IMG/VR virus record: IMGVR_UViG_3300023184_000024
Span: 1 to 64,000 of that record
Length of the DNA: 64,000 nt
DNA from: a virus
Strand: one strand, 5' to 3'
The notes under the pieces were generated by a model, which had not been told where the DNA came from, made no database searches, and saw only the letters and a list, made by a program, of their open reading frames with translations. Positions 40,722 to 48,660 of this stretch are shown here, piece after piece; position 1 is the first letter of the stretch, and each line of letters starts with the position of its first letter. A program made the position numbers and the translations under genes.

Positions 40722-41701
40722 CCACAGGCAGCAACACAGGCATACAACTTTCCGTGTGCTATGCTGGGCAATGCCCAAGTTTTTTCCACTAGGTCAAACC
40801 AATCGATACAGTGCTCTAAGCTGTGATGTTTGGCATTGTTTTCTTTGACCATGTCTTTGAATTGGCTATTGCCAGGCTGATGCATGGTACCAGGAAAGAA
40901 CCCTAGAAAACAACACGGGTATATAGATCCGTCAGCAGCCACATAAATTTCTTTTTGTTTTATGTGAGCACATTTTATTTCTGCGTCATCGTTGACCCAG
41001 GGTATTTTCTTTGTGTGATCAAACCAGGTCACATGACTTTCAAGCAACACATCAACCTTGGGTGGCTCGGGTTCGGGACTGCCCAACCAATGACTAAATT
41101 CGCCATCTCTTGTGAACACCGGTCCTTGATTGCGTCCGTGATCTCGTAGTACGAACTCCGAAAACCCTAGTTGACTGCTCATTGCTCGACATGCATCAAG
41201 CTGATGTTGATTGTGTGTGAATGGAATAAACTTCCAAACAGCGTTGCCGCCTACAGCAATCAAGGCCTTGGCATTTTCTAGTATTTTCCCCCATTGGGTA
41301 TCTTGGCGATACAAGCTGTGTGTGTCTTCAAGACCGTCTAATGCAAACAGCACTTTGATTCGAGGATTACTTAATTGCTGCCACCAAGCAGGAGAACGAG
41401 TACTGCCGTTGGTTTCAATTTGTATGTGCGCACTGCTGTTGTCTAAAAAATAGTCAACAATGGCCAGGGCATCACTGGCCAGACTAAAGTCCCCAAGGTT
41501 GCCATTGAAGTTTACACGATTGATTTGCTTTAGGAACGCAGGAGTGAATATGTGTTGAATATCATCAAGTGATAATTCAGTCAATGGGTAACCACCGTTG
41601 AACTCCGATCCCCGATAGTTGCGCATACACATGGGACACCGGGCATTGCATCGAGTGCTGAGTTCAATGTGCAATGCCCGAATTTGGTCTACTTTGATCA
41701 T
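40715..41701 (-). CDS. Twitch/SPASM-type radical SAM enzyme, copy 1 (328 aa)
   Basis: Cys18, Cys22 and Cys25 (STRCNARCPMC) bind the SAM 4Fe-4S cluster. The C-terminal cysteines in CAHIKQKEIYVAADGSIYPC and CVAACG suit a second, twitch- or SPASM-like cluster. Many residues match the enzyme at 62414 (for example FALDGLEDTHSLYR and WKFIPFTHNQHQLD), so the two are paralogues. Such enzymes modify peptides or small molecules; no precursor peptide is evident. It is transcribed against its neighbours from its own late-type promoter. Confidence 0.87.
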   Translation of the reverse strand: MIKVDQIRALHIELSTRCNARCPMCMRNYRGSEFNGGYPLTELSLDDIQHIFTPAFLKQINRVNFNGNLGDFSLASDALAIVDYFLDNSSAHIQIETNGSTRSPAWWQQLSNPRIKVLFALDGLEDTHSLYRQDTQWGKILENAKALIAVGGNAVWKFIPFTHNQHQLDACRAMSSQLGFSEFVLRDHGRNQGPVFTRDGEFSHWLGSPEPEPPKVDVLLESHVTWFDHTKKIPWVNDDAEIKCAHIKQKEIYVAADGSIYPCCFLGFFPGTMHQPGNSQFKDMVKENNAKHHSLEHCIDWFDLVEKTWALPSIAHGKLYACVAACGH

Positions 41702-41706
41702 TCAAA

Positions 41707-41714
41707 TATTTATA
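41707..41714 (-). promoter_or_regulatory. Late promoter TATAAATA (minus strand)
   Basis: A perfect TATAAATA on the minus strand lies 5 bases before the ATG at 41701. It is the T4 late consensus and implies a leaderless mRNA for the radical SAM gene. Confidence 0.75.
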
Positions 41715-41737
41715 GACCGCCTTTGATCAACAAATGT

Positions 41738-42493
41738 TTATGTGTAGAGTTTTAACACACTGCTGATAATTGGGTGTCGTTGAATGTCTTTGGATCCCAG
41801 TTCGCAAACAGCCAGTCCGTTGACCTGGTGTTGTTTGTACCTTGTGGTCAAATCCAACAGACCATTGTTGTCCGTGGCACGATCTGTTTGTTCAACATCC
41901 CCGGTCACTATTATCTTACTGTTTTCACCAATGCGTGTCAGCAACATTTTCATTTGATTTGGTGTGGCATTCTGCATTTCATCTGCTACTATCCAGGTAT
42001 TTTTAAATGTGCGTCCACGCATGTAGGCCAGTGGAGATATTTCAATGACTTCATCCTCGATCATTTTTATAACTTCCCTGGGGTGGTAAAACTCTTTTAT
42101 AATGTCAAGCAAGGGTCGTGTCCAGGGCTCCATTTTCTTGAATAGATCCCCGGGCAAAAACCCATGTTGTTCGTTCTCAACCCCCACTGCTGGTCGTGTC
42201 AATACAATTTTTTGACAGTGTCCGTATCGCAGGCTTTTCAGTGCTGCCAACATGGCTAGATAACTCTTGCCAGTTCCTGCAGGACCCACTGCTATTGCTA
42301 TGTTTATTTGGGGATCAAACAAATTTACTATGAAGTTTTCCTGTGCTCTTGATTTAGGAATTAGTTCTATTTGTCGAGATTTTGATTTAACTACTTGGTT
42401 AAAATCAATGGTATTTTCTACCACCTGTTGTTGAAGTCGGCGCTGGGCCTTTTGTCCTCGTGCTCTACTCAAGTGTAACTCTCCTTGTTTCAT
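41738..42493 (-). CDS. phoH: PhoH-like ATPase (251 aa)
   Basis: ATG 42493 is preferred over GTG 42514 for its Shine-Dalgarno spacing (GAAAGG). Walker A is GPAGTGKSYLAML; the Walker B-like region is TWIVADEMQNATPNQM; PRALLDIIKEF-type and IGENSKIIVTGDVEQTDR blocks match PhoH. PhoH is an ATPase linked to RNA metabolism and is a common marker of marine phages. It is transcribed on the minus strand together with, or parallel to, the radical SAM gene. Confidence 0.92.
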   Translation of the reverse strand: MKQGELHLSRARGQKAQRRLQQQVVENTIDFNQVVKSKSRQIELIPKSRAQENFIVNLFDPQINIAIAVGPAGTGKSYLAMLAALKSLRYGHCQKIVLTRPAVGVENEQHGFLPGDLFKKMEPWTRPLLDIIKEFYHPREVIKMIEDEVIEISPLAYMRGRTFKNTWIVADEMQNATPNQMKMLLTRIGENSKIIVTGDVEQTDRATDNNGLLDLTTRYKQHQVNGLAVCELGSKDIQRHPIISSVLKLYT

Positions 42494-42517
42494 GTTGGTC
42501 GCTACCTTTCGCACTGG

Positions 42518-42523
42518 TATTTA
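42518..42523 (-). promoter_or_regulatory. Late-type promoter element TAAATA (minus strand)
   Basis: CCTAAATACC on the minus strand lies 24 bases before the phoH ATG at 42493. It matches the TAAATAC form found before virion genes. Confidence 0.5.
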
Positions 42524-42630
42524 GGCTCTGTGACCTGGAGGTTTTATGCGGGTACTTTTCGTTAATATATGTGCTAAGTATTAGGCTCCACACAGCAGAT
42601 CATCAAAATTGTGCTAACGCATCACAGCCA

Positions 42631-42636
42631 TAAATA
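42631..42636 (+). promoter_or_regulatory. Late-type promoter element TAAATA
   Basis: CATAAATACC at 42629-42638 ends close to the ATG at 42642, leaving 5 bases after TAAATA. The transcript should be leaderless or nearly so. Confidence 0.65.
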
Positions 42637-42641
42637 CCTGT

Positions 42642-43226
42642 ATGGACAAAGACATTTTTAAAGATCACAGCGACTATTGGCTTGTAGCCGAAAACATCAA
42701 GGACCTTTACATGAGCGAAGGCAGTATCCTTAGCCTGCTTGATTTTGAGCGTGTGCTTGATGAGTTGGATCTGTATGCTTTTAAAAATTGGGCTCTTGGT
42801 GAATTAGTACAAGGACCCGATATTAGCAAATACAAAGTTGGTTGTATTTTTATGTGGCCTGAGAAATTAATGCCGGACCCCAGGGGCGGCAAACGTTTAC
42901 TGCCGTTTGATTGTGAAATCAAATACATGAAAAAAATGATAAAGATACCAATCAAAATCGAAGAACCCGATGATTATATTCCTGGCACACACAAGGCTAG
43001 ATTGATTGAAAAACCTGTTTGGCTGGTAGAAATTGTAATGCCAAAGAGTTTGATGAATGACATACGCACAGGAAGCATAGAACTCGAAGATCAAAGCATA
43101 GACCTAGAGGATCTCGATTCGGCTTATGAAGAAGACTTGAACCAAGAAGAGTTCAAGGACAACAGTGAAGATGACGCACAACCGCAACAGCCAGACCAAA
43201 ATGCACAACAACAACCAACTATTTGA
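42642..43226 (+). CDS. Conserved late phage protein (194 aa)
   Basis: Residues 1-150 form a globular region (GSILSLLDFERVLDELDLYA, CIFMWPEKLMPDPRGGKRLL, PVWLVEIVMPKSLMND). The C-terminal 40 residues are acidic then Gln/Asn/Pro rich. The late-type promoter and neighbours suggest a virion or assembly role. No family name recalled. It overlaps the next gene by 26 bases. Confidence 0.7.
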   Translation: MDKDIFKDHSDYWLVAENIKDLYMSEGSILSLLDFERVLDELDLYAFKNWALGELVQGPDISKYKVGCIFMWPEKLMPDPRGGKRLLPFDCEIKYMKKMIKIPIKIEEPDDYIPGTHKARLIEKPVWLVEIVMPKSLMNDIRTGSIELEDQSIDLEDLDSAYEEDLNQEEFKDNSEDDAQPQQPDQNAQQQPTI

Positions 43227-43746
43227 AGCCCTTGAATACAAGGATTTAGAAGGCATGATGAAGCCCACGGTTCACATTGACGAATTTGCCAGTAAAATGG
43301 GCGACGATGACGACATCATTGTTGCAAGTTTTTTTGTTCGCAGTAAAGAAGCCGCAACAGACCTGTCAAATTGGTTTGAAAAAGGCTATGATTTTATACT
43401 GGATGCTGACCAAAGCCCCGGAGAAATCAGCCCTGGACGTTACTTGGTTTATGTAGAATTACGTAGACGCAGACAAGCAGGTGCACACATACAAGAGCTC
43501 ATCAGCGACTTGGCCACATTGACTGAGTTTGAACCCGACGACTGGACCTTGCACTACAATGATAAAACTGTGCCATTTAGCCAAGAAACGTTTGACCGTT
43601 TGGTTCCATTGAATCCCAACGACTACCGGTTACGCAAAGAAAAAGATTTAAACACAGTGAGAGAAGCCGCTGGTTTACCAGTGCGTCAGATTTTTGACCG
43701 CACACCTGATATTTTAATACTACAAAGCGCAGCCGGCATAAGATAA
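43201..43746 (+). CDS. Conserved late phage protein (181 aa)
   Basis: ATG 43201 is chosen; upstream in-frame starts would overlap the previous gene even more. It contains IIVASFFVRSKEAATDLSNW, GRYLVYVELRRRRQAGAHIQ, and DDWTLHYNDKTVPF. It is soluble, alpha/beta. Its location beside the preceding late gene suggests joint function in assembly. Not identified. Confidence 0.7.
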   Translation: MHNNNQLFEALEYKDLEGMMKPTVHIDEFASKMGDDDDIIVASFFVRSKEAATDLSNWFEKGYDFILDADQSPGEISPGRYLVYVELRRRRQAGAHIQELISDLATLTEFEPDDWTLHYNDKTVPFSQETFDRLVPLNPNDYRLRKEKDLNTVREAAGLPVRQIFDRTPDILILQSAAGIR

Positions 43747-43750
43747 TTAC

Positions 43751-44386
43751 ATGCAACTAAAAAGCTTTGGTTGTAGCTTTGTGTTTGGCAGCGACCTGCG
43801 TGATACCGGCACCCATGCTACTCCCAGTCAATTAACTTGGCCCGCACTGTTGGCCCGACAGTTAGGACACGAATATGCGTGTCATGCTTGTCCGGGTGTG
43901 GGCAATCTCTACATACTAGAACAATTATTAAATGAATTAACCAGCAATGATCCTGCTGTGTATGTTGTAAATTGGACCTGGATCGATCGTTTTGATTACA
44001 CAGAGCATGACAATTCCTGGGCCAGTTTGCGTCCTGGCGACGATAACAGCACTGCCAGGTTCTATTATAAAAATCTACATTCTCAATATCGGGACAAGCT
44101 CACAACACTGTCGTTGATCAAGCTGGCAATTGATGCACTCCTACAGAAAAAGCAAAGTTTCATAATGACTTACATGGATGATTTAATCTTTGAAACACAA
44201 TGGCATACCAGTCCTGCCATTGCCAGTATGCAGGAGTATGTGCAGCCGTATCTGCGCAATTTTGATGGTTTGAATTTTTTAGCTTGGGCTCAACACAACA
44301 ACTTTGAAATAAGCCCAACTCTGCACCCACTGGAGGCAGCACACAGTGCCGCTGCCAATTTAATACTGAATCAAAGCTTGGTGTAG
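43751..44386 (+). CDS. SGNH-hydrolase-like protein, copy 1 (211 aa)
   Basis: The N-terminal GCSFVFGSD resembles block I (G-x-S) of SGNH esterases; GVGNLYILEQL resembles block II/III, and HPLEAAHSAAA near the C-terminus supplies the catalytic His box. SGNH enzymes remove acetyl or acyl groups from glycans, or transfer them. It opens the accessory island and has a relative at 50123. It overlaps the convergent methyltransferase gene by 16 bases. Confidence 0.72.
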   Translation: MQLKSFGCSFVFGSDLRDTGTHATPSQLTWPALLARQLGHEYACHACPGVGNLYILEQLLNELTSNDPAVYVVNWTWIDRFDYTEHDNSWASLRPGDDNSTARFYYKNLHSQYRDKLTTLSLIKLAIDALLQKKQSFIMTYMDDLIFETQWHTSPAIASMQEYVQPYLRNFDGLNFLAWAQHNNFEISPTLHPLEAAHSAAANLILNQSLV

Positions 44387-45099
44387 ACAAAATACAGTCT
44401 ATCGTTGGCGTCTTTTTTAAAGGTTTCCAATTTTAAATTGTAGCGTTCTGCAAACTCATTTACTACTTCGAACGTCCAAGGAAATATTTCCACATACGGC
44501 CCTGTCTTGTGCGTGATTCCGGGATTGGCTCGCAAATAGAATCGACCGCCAGGTTTCAATAAATTCACACAGTGTGCAAAACGTGCTTCGATTTCCGCAC
44601 GATCATTGAAGTTTATTGAACCCAGTGCCATGATCACATCATGTGATTCAGGCTTGACCTTGTAGTCTAGAATGTCTACTTCGTAGTCAGCACAGTTGTT
44701 GTAGGGATCAATACCAATTAGGTTGTTGATACGCCCTTTAAACGGATGATATCCACATCCCACGTCTAGCACCCGTTCAGGATTTAGCTTGTTGATTTCT
44801 TCAGCCAACTCCCATCCGGTGTGTTCATAGTCACCAGTCCTGGGCTTCCATATTTCACTGAAGAAACGCAGGATATAGCGTTCACTTAGGTCATTGACAA
44901 TGTCTTTTAATGTGCCTACATAATCGCAGGGCAAGTGCAGTTCTGCTTCCACTGCATCTTTGAACTTTTTGTAACGGGCCGGAGTCCAAGGTAGGTCTTG
45001 TATCTGCGTGTCTGCGTCAACAGTGACGTTGGCGTACTTGGGTAAATTAAAAGAGTCCTGCAAATTTTTGCAGATTAGGTTAAAAATTTTGGTGTTCAT
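44371..45099 (-). CDS. Class I SAM-dependent methyltransferase (242 aa)
   Basis: SAM-binding motif I is VLDVGCGYHPFKG, followed by LIGIDPYN, DYEVDILDY, VIMALGSINF and the post-motif LLKPGGRFYLRANPG. The N-terminal 90 residues are helical. Acceptor unknown; it could be a sugar, lipid or protein. It is transcribed toward the SGNH gene, within the surface-modification island. Confidence 0.86.
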   Translation of the reverse strand: MNTKIFNLICKNLQDSFNLPKYANVTVDADTQIQDLPWTPARYKKFKDAVEAELHLPCDYVGTLKDIVNDLSERYILRFFSEIWKPRTGDYEHTGWELAEEINKLNPERVLDVGCGYHPFKGRINNLIGIDPYNNCADYEVDILDYKVKPESHDVIMALGSINFNDRAEIEARFAHCVNLLKPGGRFYLRANPGITHKTGPYVEIFPWTFEVVNEFAERYNLKLETFKKDANDRLYFVYTKL

Positions 45100-45110
45100 A
45101 AAAAATTTGG

Positions 45111-45116
45111 TAAATA
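45111..45116 (+). promoter_or_regulatory. Possible late-type promoter element TAAATA
   Basis: GGTAAATAAC at 45109-45118 lies 75 bases upstream of the solute-binding protein ATG (45192). A TATACT at 45171-45176 without a clear -35 box is a second candidate. AAGGAG sits at 45180-45185. Confidence 0.4.
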
Positions 45117-45191
45117 ACTTAGAATTTTTACAAGACCACTAAAATTTTTAATCAGTGCCTTGTTTTTGATTATACTATTTAAGGAGTTACA

Positions 45192-46169
45192 ATGTCAATC
45201 AAAAAATTATTGCTAGCCGCTTTATTAATGCCAATTATGGCATTTGCTTGGGAACCCACCAAACCTGTACAGGTTTATATTGGAAATACACCGGGCGCAG
45301 GTAACGAAATGGCCTTTAGGAAACTGGCTGAAATCGTTCAGAAACATAATCCCAAATTTGTTTATGTTGTACAAAACATTCCCGGGGCAGATTCAGTTAT
45401 TGCTAACAACCGGTTTTTAGAAGCACCCAATGATGGCTATACAATTAACTTGCCCAGCCACATGAGTAGCTATGTTACAAATGACATTTGGGAAAAGTCA
45501 ATTAAGAAATACAATTATGACTCATTTATTGATGTGCTCACAATGGGCAAATCACCATTGGTCCTAGTTGCTGGTGTCAAAAGCGGCATCAACACCCCAC
45601 AGGAGTTTGTGAAGTATATTCAAAGTGGTAGAACAATCAGTATTGCCATTGGTGGAGGCGCACATCGTACAGCATTTGAATACTTAATGGAAAAAGGTCG
45701 GGGCAATAAAGACACAGTCAAACCTATTAAATTTAACGGTCCAATGCCAGCCGTGACCAGTGCCGCAAGCTATGATGGTAAAACAGGTACGGAATTTGCT
45801 ATTATTCCTATTGCGGTTGCAAAAGCATTAGTTGACGCGGGCAAGGTTAAACCAATTGGCTTTACTGGTACACAACGGATGGCACAGTTTCCTAATGTTC
45901 CGTTGTTGCGTGATGTAGCACCTGGCATCAATGTGTATGCTGCCTGGAGTATTCAATTGCCGCCTGGGACAAGTAAAGATATTGTTGAGTGGTACCAACA
46001 GCAGTTTAGCAAAGCAGTGCGTTCAGCAGAGTACAAAGAATACACAGATGCCAATGTTATATTCTACGCAGAAGATGAACTTACACCTGCAGGATTAAAG
46101 CGTCACATGGATGAACTACGTGCGGCATTTATTCCTGTGTTAAGCAAAATTGATTTAGGTAAAGAATGA
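45192..46169 (+). CDS. Bug/TctC-type periplasmic solute-binding protein (325 aa)
   Basis: Residues 1-19 are a Sec signal peptide ending AFA. The mature protein has the Bug family layout: VQVYIGNTPGAGNEMAFRKL near the start, VVQNIPGADSVIANNRFLEA, GYTINLPSHMSS, GAHRTAFEYLME, and KVKPIGFTGTQRMAQFPNVP, then VYAAWSIQLPPGTSKDIVEW. These proteins capture carboxylates for tripartite tricarboxylate transporters. No membrane subunits are encoded here, so it would have to work with host TctAB or act otherwise. A phage-borne copy is unusual; AAGGAG precedes the start. The next gene follows at once. Confidence 0.92.
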   Translation: MSIKKLLLAALLMPIMAFAWEPTKPVQVYIGNTPGAGNEMAFRKLAEIVQKHNPKFVYVVQNIPGADSVIANNRFLEAPNDGYTINLPSHMSSYVTNDIWEKSIKKYNYDSFIDVLTMGKSPLVLVAGVKSGINTPQEFVKYIQSGRTISIAIGGGAHRTAFEYLMEKGRGNKDTVKPIKFNGPMPAVTSAASYDGKTGTEFAIIPIAVAKALVDAGKVKPIGFTGTQRMAQFPNVPLLRDVAPGINVYAAWSIQLPPGTSKDIVEWYQQQFSKAVRSAEYKEYTDANVIFYAEDELTPAGLKRHMDELRAAFIPVLSKIDLGKE

Positions 46170-46748
46170 ATGTCTTTACCTAAAAGAATATTCTTTGCAG
46201 GTGTACCAGGATCTCGTTGGTCCGGGGTTGCACAACTATTAGAAACTGTACCAGGGTTTAACACAAGCGATCGCACACCCGAGCGCACGTTTATCTTTAA
46301 ACCCTTTTCAGATCATTTAGGCGCATACTTTGGTTCGGGCATGGAATTCCCACTGGATTTAAACCCTGCTAATATTGATAGCGCACACACTACATTGGAT
46401 GGCTGTAGATTAATTAAAGCACATGAGTGGGCATACCATTTAGATGCAATTAAGCAACAGTACCCCGAAGATTGGATCATAATGGTATATCGTCCAGACA
46501 CTATTAGTTTTGCCTGGTGGAATGGTGCAGGCGGGTTTAATATTACATATCCCAAGTATGATGCATTTAAAGATGCCACAAATATGATGTGTGAAATCGC
46601 GCAAATGAATAAATCTATCCTGGAGTTTTCGTATAAACACAATGCGACTTGGAATCATTTAACACCCCAATGGGTATTAGATAATTTTGGTGTCAACAGA
46701 GAAGTTGACCACAAGTTTCATGACATGCTAATTACTATTATAAAATGA
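46170..46748 (+). CDS. Sulfotransferase-like P-loop protein A (192 aa)
   Basis: The 5'-phosphosulfate-loop-like motif FAGVPGSRWSGV lies at 9-20, and VYRPDTISFAWWNGAGGFNI resembles the 3'-phosphate-binding region of PAPS-dependent sulfotransferases. It begins directly after the binding-protein stop and overlaps the next, related protein by 4 bases. The family is common in marine T4-like phages with unproven activity. Acceptor unknown. Confidence 0.7.
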   Translation: MSLPKRIFFAGVPGSRWSGVAQLLETVPGFNTSDRTPERTFIFKPFSDHLGAYFGSGMEFPLDLNPANIDSAHTTLDGCRLIKAHEWAYHLDAIKQQYPEDWIIMVYRPDTISFAWWNGAGGFNITYPKYDAFKDATNMMCEIAQMNKSILEFSYKHNATWNHLTPQWVLDNFGVNREVDHKFHDMLITIIK

Positions 46749-47374
46749 AATATATCTTTGTAGCCGGTGCTCCTGGCAGTAAATGGAGCAGTGTAGTCAA
46801 AAACATCTACTATAGTCCTGATATCGATCGGTCAGACTATAGAGATGAATGGACTTATTATCATGACGCTTCGGGTACTCGGGAACTAATGCACCTGGGT
46901 GCTTACTTTGACCCGGGAATGATTAGCCCGTTGCCTGAGGATTTGACCACGTTGTCAAGGCAGCAACTAGAAGAGATATTTGCTGAGCCATTTCAATTTA
47001 AAGAATCTCGAGGTGTGCGCATTATCAAAAGCCATGTGTTCTCAAATCACATTGACTATTTGCGCGAACTATTCCCTGAAACACCCATTGTAATCGTGCA
47101 TCGCAGTGATGACGCCTGCCTGGGCTGGTGGGTCAAGTGTGGTCATTTCGACATCACTTATCCTGATTATCATGAGTATTTTAAAGATTTAAAAACAATG
47201 GCCCGTATCATTAAAAGCCAAAATGCAGACATCTTAACAGCATGGTGGAAATACAATGATTGTCCGGTAATGGACAACAATCTTCGATTGGCTGCGGCCT
47301 TGGGCATAGATGCACCTCCCCCAGAATACACACAAGAATATGCAGTAAACGACATAAGGGTAAAAGTAATATGA
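46745..47374 (+). CDS. Sulfotransferase-like P-loop protein B (209 aa)
   Basis: It is paralogous to the preceding protein: FVAGAPGSKWSSVV at 5-18, LGAYFDPGM, VRIIKSHVFSNHIDYLREL, VIVHRSDDACLGWWVKCGHF, then DITYPDYHEYFKD. The HRSD region is the 3'-phosphate contact. Tandem duplication with divergence suggests two acceptors or a heteromer. It overlaps the oxygenase gene by 4 bases. Confidence 0.7.
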   Translation: MKYIFVAGAPGSKWSSVVKNIYYSPDIDRSDYRDEWTYYHDASGTRELMHLGAYFDPGMISPLPEDLTTLSRQQLEEIFAEPFQFKESRGVRIIKSHVFSNHIDYLRELFPETPIVIVHRSDDACLGWWVKCGHFDITYPDYHEYFKDLKTMARIIKSQNADILTAWWKYNDCPVMDNNLRLAAALGIDAPPPEYTQEYAVNDIRVKVI

Positions 47375-48036
47375 TAACAGACGAATTTAAAAGCAGTTGG
47401 GATTTCACTAAAAGCACCAGCACATACCATTTTGATCCTACGAAACTGGATCGTTTTGAAGATGTGATCGCACATCTTGGACACATTGAACCCACCTGGA
47501 CAGCGGATGTAGCAGACATTGTTGCTAATAGCAAGCCAGCAACCTGGGAAACACGTGGCTACAAAGGCGAGGGCGTGCTGCCTCCACGTGAAGATTTGGC
47601 GGCCGAAGAATATGACCTAGAGCGTGTGGGTGCAGACCCAAAAATGACAATCACTCATTTAAATTGGAACATGCCCGAATCGCTTAAAAAGATTTCCCGG
47701 CAATTTGCTCTAGATGACTGCATGGAGCGTATTCACGTGCAACGCCCGGGGGAGGTGTGGAATCTACACATGGATAAACTACAGAAATGGAACCCCGAAG
47801 ATCCCAGTCGTATAATGCGTATCTTTGTTCAGCTCACAGACTGGCAGCCAGGGCAGTTCTGGGAGTACGGCAACCATCACTGGAATCAATGGCGTGCCGG
47901 CGATGTTTCAACCTTTGACTGGGCCAACATGCCACACAGCACAGCCAATGCAGGACACCATCCCCGAGTTACACTACAGTTAACAGGCGTTATCACTGAT
48001 CGCACACAAGAATACTTGGCCAATATACCCAGATGA
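47371..48036 (+). CDS. 2OG-Fe(II)/Asp-beta-hydroxylase-like oxygenase (221 aa)
   Basis: ATG 47371 overlaps the upstream stop (ATGA). The iron site is His133-x-Asp135 (NLHMDK) and His189 (MPHSTAN), with Arg199 after it as 2-oxoglutarate contact; VQLTDWQPGQFWEYGNHHWN, then WRAGDVSTFDW, forms the beta-helix core. It should hydroxylate a small molecule, lipid or protein side chain. It is translationally coupled with sulfotransferase-like genes on both sides, so hydroxylation may create the site that is sulfated. Confidence 0.8.
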   Translation: MITDEFKSSWDFTKSTSTYHFDPTKLDRFEDVIAHLGHIEPTWTADVADIVANSKPATWETRGYKGEGVLPPREDLAAEEYDLERVGADPKMTITHLNWNMPESLKKISRQFALDDCMERIHVQRPGEVWNLHMDKLQKWNPEDPSRIMRIFVQLTDWQPGQFWEYGNHHWNQWRAGDVSTFDWANMPHSTANAGHHPRVTLQLTGVITDRTQEYLANIPR

Positions 48037-48659
48037 AAACACTGTTGATCATTACTGGCCCACAAGGCTCAGGCAATCATTTATGGAGCAAGATCTTTGC
48101 ACTACATCCTGATGTACATGGTTGGCATGCTCTGCTACACGAATACTGGATAGGGCATGATCAGGAGCCTTTTGCGGCCTATTGGGAGAACCCCGATTTA
48201 CTTCAAGATTTTGACTGGAGTCGTTGTGATCATTATGTCACCAGTGTCAGCACACCTTACATGCTCAACGGTGAGCGCACTGTGCCCAACATTGTGCAGT
48301 TTGCTGCCACTGCCATGGGACTGGGTATATGTGTAAAAATTGCCATCATAGGTCGTGATCGTAATATATTAACCTATCAAGAACAGCGTGTGCGTGGCGA
48401 TGCCACCTATGATACAGCATTAAAAGAATATGAAAAACTCAGGACCTGGAGCCCGGTGTTCTTGAGTTATGAATTACTGCATCTTTATCGGGATCTTTAT
48501 CTACAACAAATTGCCAATCAATTGGAATTCCCTGTGGATTACTCTAGTGCCCAGCTGGCAAATATTTTAACAGATGATACTAACAGTAAATATTTCAACC
48601 CTGTGGATCATCATCCCACTGATGATCTAGCACGACACTCTTCAAGGAAATGGAAATAA
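48033..48659 (+). CDS. Sulfotransferase-like P-loop protein C (208 aa)
   Basis: P-loop TGPQGSGNHLWSKIF lies at 8-22, and IAIIGRDRNILTYQEQRVRG provides the R-D pair typical of the 3'-phosphate site. HPDVHGWHALLHEYW and the C-terminal HHPTDDLARHS are His rich. It is coupled to the oxygenase (4-base overlap) and 1 base from the kinase fusion. It differs in sequence from proteins A and B. Confidence 0.68.
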   Translation: MKTLLIITGPQGSGNHLWSKIFALHPDVHGWHALLHEYWIGHDQEPFAAYWENPDLLQDFDWSRCDHYVTSVSTPYMLNGERTVPNIVQFAATAMGLGICVKIAIIGRDRNILTYQEQRVRGDATYDTALKEYEKLRTWSPVFLSYELLHLYRDLYLQQIANQLEFPVDYSSAQLANILTDDTNSKYFNPVDHHPTDDLARHSSRKWK

Positions 48660-48660
48660 C

